Below are positions 5,965 through 10,063 of a stretch of 10,063 bases of DNA, piece after piece. The notes under the pieces were generated by a model, which was not told the DNA's origin, searched no databases, and saw only the letters and a program-made list of their open reading frames with translations. Source of the stretch: Candidatus Micrarchaeia archaeon (GTDB taxonomy: Archaea; Micrarchaeota; Micrarchaeia; Anstonellales; JAHKLY01); assembly GCA_041653315.1 (NCBI GenBank), contig JBAZFO010000039.1:1-10063 (forward strand), read 5' to 3'. The position numbers were made by a program, and so were the translations under genes. Within the stretch, counting starts at the first letter, position 1; each line of letters opens with the position of its first letter.

Positions 5965-8900
5965 TTAATGATAATACACCTTCAGTCTCGGAGCATTGGC
6001 TACTCCAGAGTCAGTGAATCCTTGACCATAGAAAAAGTTATTCGTAGTTGGAGTCTTTGCTGTTATGACTATACCAATGTAGTTCCCATCAGCAAAACCT
6101 CCACGATCTATAACTGCTTGAATCTTTGCACCAATATTAGGCGATGTGTACCATGCGGTTCCACTACCTGCGAATGTCCACTCCACACTACTTGCCCCGA
6201 CATAACCACTGTGATGATTATAAATTGTGTGAACGTCAGCCGCATTATAAACTGCCGCGTTATCCTCATCCACTACCCACACTAAAGCAATATCATCGGT
6301 TGACCAGTTAGCACCACCCCCACCCCCCCACTGGAAAAAAGCAGAATCAATGGTTTTACCATCAAGTGCTTTTATACAAAATTCAAACCCCGATTGCAAC
6401 TCATCGCCAGCGGCACTTTGTCCAACACGCGGGTAATCGAGTGCCTCATCAGTTCCGGTTGATCGGCCATTTCTGTTCGCGGCTAAGACTGTATCTATTT
6501 CATTAATCGGGTCAACCATTGCGATAAGTCCACTATCAGGAGCAAGGACTATAGGTGTTGCGATGTAAGCACCGCTAACAGGGTCTTTCCAATAGTTTTC
6601 TTGGATTGTAAAGTTCTGAGATACATCGGTACTATTCACAAATAAACTATCAACTATATCTGTTCCAGTCGTTCCATAATATCCAAGTGTCGAATTTATT
6701 TCCTGTCCAGCAAGAGAATCGCGAACTTGTGTTAATGTTAAAGAATAACTGCCAGCAGGAGTTGTGTAGACAAACGGAGTTGCCCATCCTCTCGGATTCA
6801 CATATTCATTATAATCCCAAGTCCCAAATGCTCTCCACGAATGCCACCTTGCAAAACGATCTTGCCAAAAAGAAAAATGACAATTTGTGGTTGCATTGTT
6901 AGTATATAATCTATTGTTTTTTACAACATATTCAGGAGTCAAATGATAAGTGGAATCCATTATTGTCCAAATTCCGTAACCAACAGAGCCACTTGAAAAA
7001 TGAATCAAATTATTATCAACTGAATCTGCTGCGTTTGTGTATTGATTGAATATTGCTGCCCATCCACCGTCGTGAATCACATTGTGGTGTATTCTGCTAT
7101 TGTGTATTCCAGAATCATAATATATCGCAAACAATGAAGCTGATGCAGGTGTGCCACTGCTCGGAGTATATTTTATACCATGTGCGAAGTAATTGTGATG
7201 TGTTACTGTATGGTTACCATCTCCCAAATAGATACCTCCACCATCATCGAAGCGTGCCATGTAATGTTCAACATGATTGTAACTTATGTCTGAGTAGTTA
7301 CGAGCATACATGCCATTTGAAGCGGTTGAGTCTATAGTGTTACGATAATAGACAACTGAATCTGCCCAATTCATCAATCCACGAGGAGCATAATATTTAC
7401 CATAAGTAAGACCTATTGAGTGTATCTTGTTAGAATCTGCTTTCCAACTTGTTGCACTTTGTGCCCATATTCCAGTGCCGTGAGTAAGCGAAATGTCATT
7501 ACCGAAGAAACTAAATCGTTTAGCATCTCCTGAAACTCTTATACCATCTCTATATTGTTTCCAAACTCTGCAATATTTTACAGTATCATATTGTGGAGTA
7601 CCATCGAATTTAATACCTGCCGAATCCTGTTTCTCGAATTGTAAGTTCTCAATTTTTAGATAAGACTTGTCTGTCCAGAGTCCGTTGTGTCTTGTGACTC
7701 CTTCAACTGTCAAACCATTAGGGTCTGCAACTGAATAAAGATAAAGTGAATCCAATGTTGTATTAAAGCAGAACTCTCCCACCGTATCAGGCAATAACGG
7801 ATAGCCGTCAAGATATAAGGGAAAACCCGTTGTCGGTGCAACTTCTACTGCACTTGATACCGCGATACTATCATCCTTATTACTTATAACAGTCTTTCCA
7901 TAATTGCAATACCAGTTTTGAACCAACACCGATATATTACATCCTACTAAGCCATCTTCAGCTATCGTGCCTAATTCAGTTGCGCGAATCTTGGTAGTGG
8001 TAGCACCTGCAAGAACACGATAATAAGTGTTTGCATTAGGCAATCTTGCAAGCGTTTGTTGAACCCCAGCAACATATAAATCATAAATATCACTTGTTGT
8101 ATGTGTTACCCAGAGATTAGTTCCACGTGTTACCCATCCGGTAATTATATCCGCACCGGAAATATTAGCAGTTCCGGTAGAGTATCTTGTAACCACAATC
8201 GGTAATGCAGAGGTTCCATTCTGCTTAATATTTATTTGTCCTCTATAGGTTCCGGAAGCAATGAATATGCTATCACCCGGTGAGAATGTCTGAGTATTTA
8301 ATTTATCAATCGTTAGCCAAGGTTGAGTTGCAGCGTGTCCACCATAATCGTCATTACCAGTAGGACTTAGATAATAATTAGTTGCATCCGCTGGAGGTTG
8401 TCCAGCGAATACTATAAATGCGGCTATTAAACTATCTATACGAGTGTTTGCCGCGCTCTCGACCACGTCTATGTGATCTCTAAGAGCGTTAATAGAATCC
8501 ATTCTTGCATTAAGTTCGGCACGTAATGTTGCAATAGAGTCTATTTTTATATACTGATTATCGGCTCTGGTTTTAGTTAATACTCCCCCTGCCGATGTTG
8601 TGTCCAAATTCAAATGAGCCGCTTTACTGGCTTTCTCTACGGTTATCAATGTAGTTTTACTTACTACTTTGCTTGTTGCGTCTGTATAAATCGTGTCTCT
8701 GGATAAGGTAGAATCAGGTGCGCCTATACTGCCTCTCATTTGTGCAAAGGTTTCTCCAAGCAATGTCTGAGCATTAGCTGACGGAGTAATCCCCGCATAG
8801 GTTGTTAAGTCTGCATCTTTAGGTTGGTACTGGTTATCTCCGCGAGTTTTATTGACTATACCACTTCCGGCTGTAACCGTATCTACATCAATCGTTCCGG

Positions 8901-9468
8901 TAGTCATAATAGCTCTTCCAGAAACAATACCTATTCCCTTAGTTATACTTGTAACAGTTCCCGTTCCGGTACCGGCGGCAATTAAAGATTTAATATAGGC
9001 ACTATCACAAAGAGCTATTGTTCCAAGTTCAAGCGAAGTCCTTCCGGTTGCGGCTATAAGTCCGGTAGAACCCCCATCCCATTTTAATCTATCACTATAG
9101 GCGGTGTTCCAATTCGTAGCAGAAGCAATCCCGCAAAAATTATCTACTGCATAGCTTAATGTAATTGCATGTTTTGTGGTGTTTGTATCTGCGCGTGTCT
9201 CAAATTTATTCCCAAACTCTACCGTATCTACATATGCACCATTTTTTACATCGGCAGTATTTAATTTCAAACTAATCAAAGACTTTATATAAGTACTATC
9301 GCACATAGCCATAGTGCCTAATCCGGTCGAACTAAGAGAAAGCGTTACTGTGCTTGGATAGGGAGTAGCTATCAAAGTACTTGTGTCATAAAACCACTCT
9401 AATCTCTTATTGTCCCCTCCGAAACAAATAGCAGATAAAGTAAAGATTAAAAATAACAGTCGTTTCAT
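5965..9468 (-). CDS. Giant fibre/beta-helix protein with signal-peptide-like start, 1167 aa
   Basis: Domains in order: a signal-peptide-like start (1-18, MKRLLFLIFTLSAICFGG); fibre repeats (40-310), including LGTMAMCDSTYIKSLI (50-65) and LGTIALCDSAYIKSLI (148-163), plus paired NKTRGDNQY/TKTRADNQY elements; a coiled coil (about 308-350); then a right-handed parallel beta-helix (about 364-900). The helix entry has YYLSPTGND (365-373), PGDSIFIASGTYRG (397-410) and ISGADIITGW (436-445), a pattern seen in DUF1565/PL6-like polysaccharide-active proteins; later rungs carry HHN/NN turns (757-850). The C-terminal domain (about 1008-1167) ends APRLKVYYH and resembles beta-sandwich modules of extracellular proteins. 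A glycan-binding or glycan-cleaving fibre is the best guess; catalytic residues are not identified. The start overlaps the previous stop by four bases (ATGA). A sec-type start on a fibre is unusual. Confidence 0.8.
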   Translation of the reverse strand: MKRLLFLIFTLSAICFGGDNKRLEWFYDTSTLIATPYPSTVTLSLSSTGLGTMAMCDSTYIKSLISLKLNTADVKNGAYVDTVEFGNKFETRADTNTTKHAITLSYAVDNFCGIASATNWNTAYSDRLKWDGGSTGLIAATGRTSLELGTIALCDSAYIKSLIAAGTGTGTVTSITKGIGIVSGRAIMTTGTIDVDTVTAGSGIVNKTRGDNQYQPKDADLTTYAGITPSANAQTLLGETFAQMRGSIGAPDSTLSRDTIYTDATSKVVSKTTLITVEKASKAAHLNLDTTSAGGVLTKTRADNQYIKIDSIATLRAELNARMDSINALRDHIDVVESAANTRIDSLIAAFIVFAGQPPADATNYYLSPTGNDDYGGHAATQPWLTIDKLNTQTFSPGDSIFIASGTYRGQINIKQNGTSALPIVVTRYSTGTANISGADIITGWVTRGTNLWVTHTTSDIYDLYVAGVQQTLARLPNANTYYRVLAGATTTKIRATELGTIAEDGLVGCNISVLVQNWYCNYGKTVISNKDDSIAVSSAVEVAPTTGFPLYLDGYPLLPDTVGEFCFNTTLDSLYLYSVADPNGLTVEGVTRHNGLWTDKSYLKIENLQFEKQDSAGIKFDGTPQYDTVKYCRVWKQYRDGIRVSGDAKRFSFFGNDISLTHGTGIWAQSATSWKADSNKIHSIGLTYGKYYAPRGLMNWADSVVYYRNTIDSTASNGMYARNYSDISYNHVEHYMARFDDGGGIYLGDGNHTVTHHNYFAHGIKYTPSSGTPASASLFAIYYDSGIHNSRIHHNVIHDGGWAAIFNQYTNAADSVDNNLIHFSSGSVGYGIWTIMDSTYHLTPEYVVKNNRLYTNNATTNCHFSFWQDRFARWHSWRAFGTWDYNEYVNPRGWATPFVYTTPAGSYSLTLTQVRDSLAGQEINSTLGYYGTTGTDIVDSLFVNSTDVSQNFTIQENYWKDPVSGAYIATPIVLAPDSGLIAMVDPINEIDTVLAANRNGRSTGTDEALDYPRVGQSAAGDELQSGFEFCIKALDGKTIDSAFFQWGGGGGANWSTDDIALVWVVDEDNAAVYNAADVHTIYNHHSGYVGASSVEWTFAGSGTAWYTSPNIGAKIQAVIDRGGFADGNYIGIVITAKTPTTNNFFYGQGFTDSGVANAPRLKVYYH
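6311..6330 (-). repeat. G-rich homopolymer tract (G7 and G5) in coding sequence
   Basis: On the minus strand seven G then T then five G encode the Gly run at 1048-1052 of the 1167-residue protein (WGGGGGANW). In a gene of about 40 % G+C this is a marked local bias and a possible slippage site. Confidence 0.6.
8977..9033 (-). repeat. Second copy of internal fibre repeat
   Basis: Encodes LGTIALCDSAYIKSLIA, matching the copy at 9271-9327 (LGTMAMCDSTYIKSLIS) with a few substitutions. It lies about 98 residues downstream of that copy within the 1167-residue protein. Confidence 0.7.
9271..9327 (-). repeat. First copy of internal fibre repeat
   Basis: Encodes LGTMAMCDSTYIKSLIS near the N terminus of the 1167-residue protein, just after the signal-like segment. 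Paired with the copy at 8977-9033. Confidence 0.7.
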
Positions 9469-9827
9469 TCTTTCACCTTTTTGAAGGGTTTTATATTTTC
9501 TTCGTCACTTAAAGACATTACTACATTGTCCCAAATATCGTTTGGTAAATCTTCTTCTTTAATCTCTATTGGTTCGTCAACCAGTTCTATGTATTCTTTT
9601 TGGAACGCCTCAAACTGTTCGGGCATTACCTCTTTTACGCCCCTCTCATTTAACACCCCATGTTTCTCTATTAATCGCTTTCTCTGCTCCTCATAGTCCT
9701 CTGTTATAGTCCTAATTTGTTTGACAAATCTTGTTGCCCTAAACCGCATTTTAGCGGACAGGTCTGTATTTATTAGTTTTTGGAAAGCTGGAACTGCGTT
9801 TAATATTTGTCTAAGTGTTAATGTCAT
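9465..9827 (-). CDS. DUF1617-like phage protein, 120 aa
   Basis: A soluble, helical, charged protein. MTLTLRQILNAVPAFQKLIN (1-20) is followed by AKMRFRATRFVKQIRTITED (25-44), EEQRKRLIEKHGV (46-58) and an acidic C-terminal half with FEAFQKEYIELVDEPIEI (72-89). The pattern of a short Leu-rich start, an RFVK helix, an E-E-x-R-x-x-L-I-x-K-x-G segment and an F-x-x-E-x-x-E-L region resembles the phage family DUF1617, whose function is not known to me and which is usually found near tail genes. The family call rests on memory of the pattern. The ATG follows AAAGGACACATTA. The stop overlaps the start of the 1167-residue gene (ATGA), so the two are co-translated. Forty-odd bases upstream lie the remnant start and the end of the partial fibre gene. 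Confidence 0.72.
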   Translation of the reverse strand: MTLTLRQILNAVPAFQKLINTDLSAKMRFRATRFVKQIRTITEDYEEQRKRLIEKHGVLNERGVKEVMPEQFEAFQKEYIELVDEPIEIKEEDLPNDIWDNVVMSLSDEENIKPFKKVKE

Positions 9828-9840
9828 TAATGTGTCCTTT
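9828..9840 (-). promoter_or_regulatory. Ribosome binding site of the DUF1617-like gene
   Basis: The minus-strand sequence AAAGGACACATTA precedes the ATG at 9827, with AAAGGA about 7 bases away. It begins at the stop codon of the 9-codon remnant. Confidence 0.65.
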
Positions 9841-9869
9841 TAATTTATAACTAATTCTTCTCTTGGCAT
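9840..9869 (-). pseudogene. Nine-codon remnant of an MPREEL gene start
   Basis: MPREELVIN then TAA. It matches the start of the gene leaving the window at 1-47 (MPREELIIS) and sits in the same place, just after a fibre stop codon. The spacer is 9 bases here against 17 at the other end, and the missing bases include the GGAAAT binding site. It therefore looks like the broken end of a duplication or insertion, and is unlikely to make a product. Confidence 0.65.
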
Positions 9870-10007
9870 AATTGTTCTCTATTCTAAACAATAATGTGTT
9901 ATGCTATTTATCACGATTGCACGTACAGGCAATTCAGCCGTAGTTGCTCCGCCAGACGATGTTGCAACCCAAAACCCTGATGATATAGTTCCAGCAAATA
10001 CCGCACC
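9853..10007 (-). repeat. Direct repeat copy B (fibre C terminus plus MPREEL start)
   Basis: Aligns with 31-193 in the same orientation. Identical blocks include the 18 bases at 9853-9870 and TTCTCTATTCTAAA (9875-9888). An 8-base length difference lies between the fibre stop and the next ATG. Confidence 0.8.
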
Positions 10008-10063
10008 TTGCGTAGATGGAGCCGCACCAACATCGGCATATGTAAGACCATGTGCCGCAAAGC
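9879..10063 (-). CDS. C-terminal end of a tail-fibre-like protein (partial)
   Basis: The upstream part of the gene lies outside the window. About 61 C-terminal residues are visible: an Ala/Gly-rich linker containing LTYADVGAAPSTQGAVFAG, then SGFWVA and LPVRAIVINSITHYCLE before TAG. LTYADVGAAPSTQGA is a common motif in phage fibre ends. The last 42 residues match the C terminus of the 675-residue protein at 32 positions. The shared cap probably folds at the fibre tip or acts in assembly or attachment; its function is not established here. Confidence 0.75.
   Translation of the reverse strand, partial: FAAHGLTYADVGAAPSTQGAVFAGTISSGFWVATSSGGATTAELPVRAIVINSITHYCLE

Noticed and set aside
5944..6285. 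Plus-strand reading frame of 113 codons
   Set aside because: It lies opposite the well-supported 1167-residue gene, is Cys-rich with no family pattern, and has no ribosome binding site.
7053..7337. Plus-strand reading frame of 94 codons
   Set aside because: His/Cys-rich shadow of the beta-helix rungs, with no start signal.
31..10007. Template/variable repeat pair of a diversity-generating system
   Set aside because: Both copies are coding, differences are spread over all bases and are often silent, and no reverse transcriptase is present.

Overview
The window looks like part of a tailed-phage genome (free phage or prophage). Every gene I support lies on the minus strand, so transcription runs from position 10063 down to 1. 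Genes are packed with 1- or 4-base overlaps or gaps of a few bases; the longest gap between supported starts and stops is about 55 bases. The DNA is AT-rich (roughly 40 % G+C by eye). Several genes have strong Shine-Dalgarno sites (AAGGAG, AGGAGA), which argues against a Bacteroidota host, whose mRNAs usually lack them. Many proteins are rich in Asp-Ser and Asp-Thr pairs. I cannot name the host or phage. No integrase, capsid, portal, terminase, tRNA, CRISPR array or insertion sequence is visible.

Layout in transcription order: (1) the C-terminal end of a tail-fibre-like protein, cut by the window edge (9879-10063); (2) a 9-codon remnant resembling the start of another gene (9840-9869); (3) a 120-residue DUF1617-like phage protein (9465-9827); (4) a 1167-residue protein with a signal-peptide-like N terminus, tail-fibre repeats, a coiled coil, a right-handed beta-helix resembling polysaccharide-active enzymes, and a beta-sandwich-like C-terminal domain (5965-9468); (5) a compact set of small membrane proteins and probable lysis genes (3205-5909), including a holin candidate and a DUF5675 protein; (6) a two-part virion protein with an adaptor-like C-terminal half (2092-3195); (7) a second, 675-residue tail-fibre-like protein (65-2092); (8) the first 15 codons of a gene leaving the window (1-47).

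The main structural observation is an imperfect direct repeat near the two ends. Bases 31-193 and 9853-10007 both hold the last 42 codons of a tail-fibre gene followed by the first codons of a gene starting MPREEL. At the low-coordinate end that gene continues out of the window; at the other it stops after 9 codons. This suggests that the roughly 9.8 kb between them arose by duplication or insertion of a fibre/lysis/adaptor module next to an ancestral fibre-MPREEL gene junction.

Likely division of labour: the fibre and beta-helix proteins bind or degrade host surface glycans, the 367-residue protein belongs to the virion neck or tail, and the 3205-5909 block breaks the host envelope. The lysis block has no endolysin that I recognise. 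Its only enzyme-like member is the DUF5675 protein, and a perfect 10-bp hairpin sits just upstream of the holin candidate.
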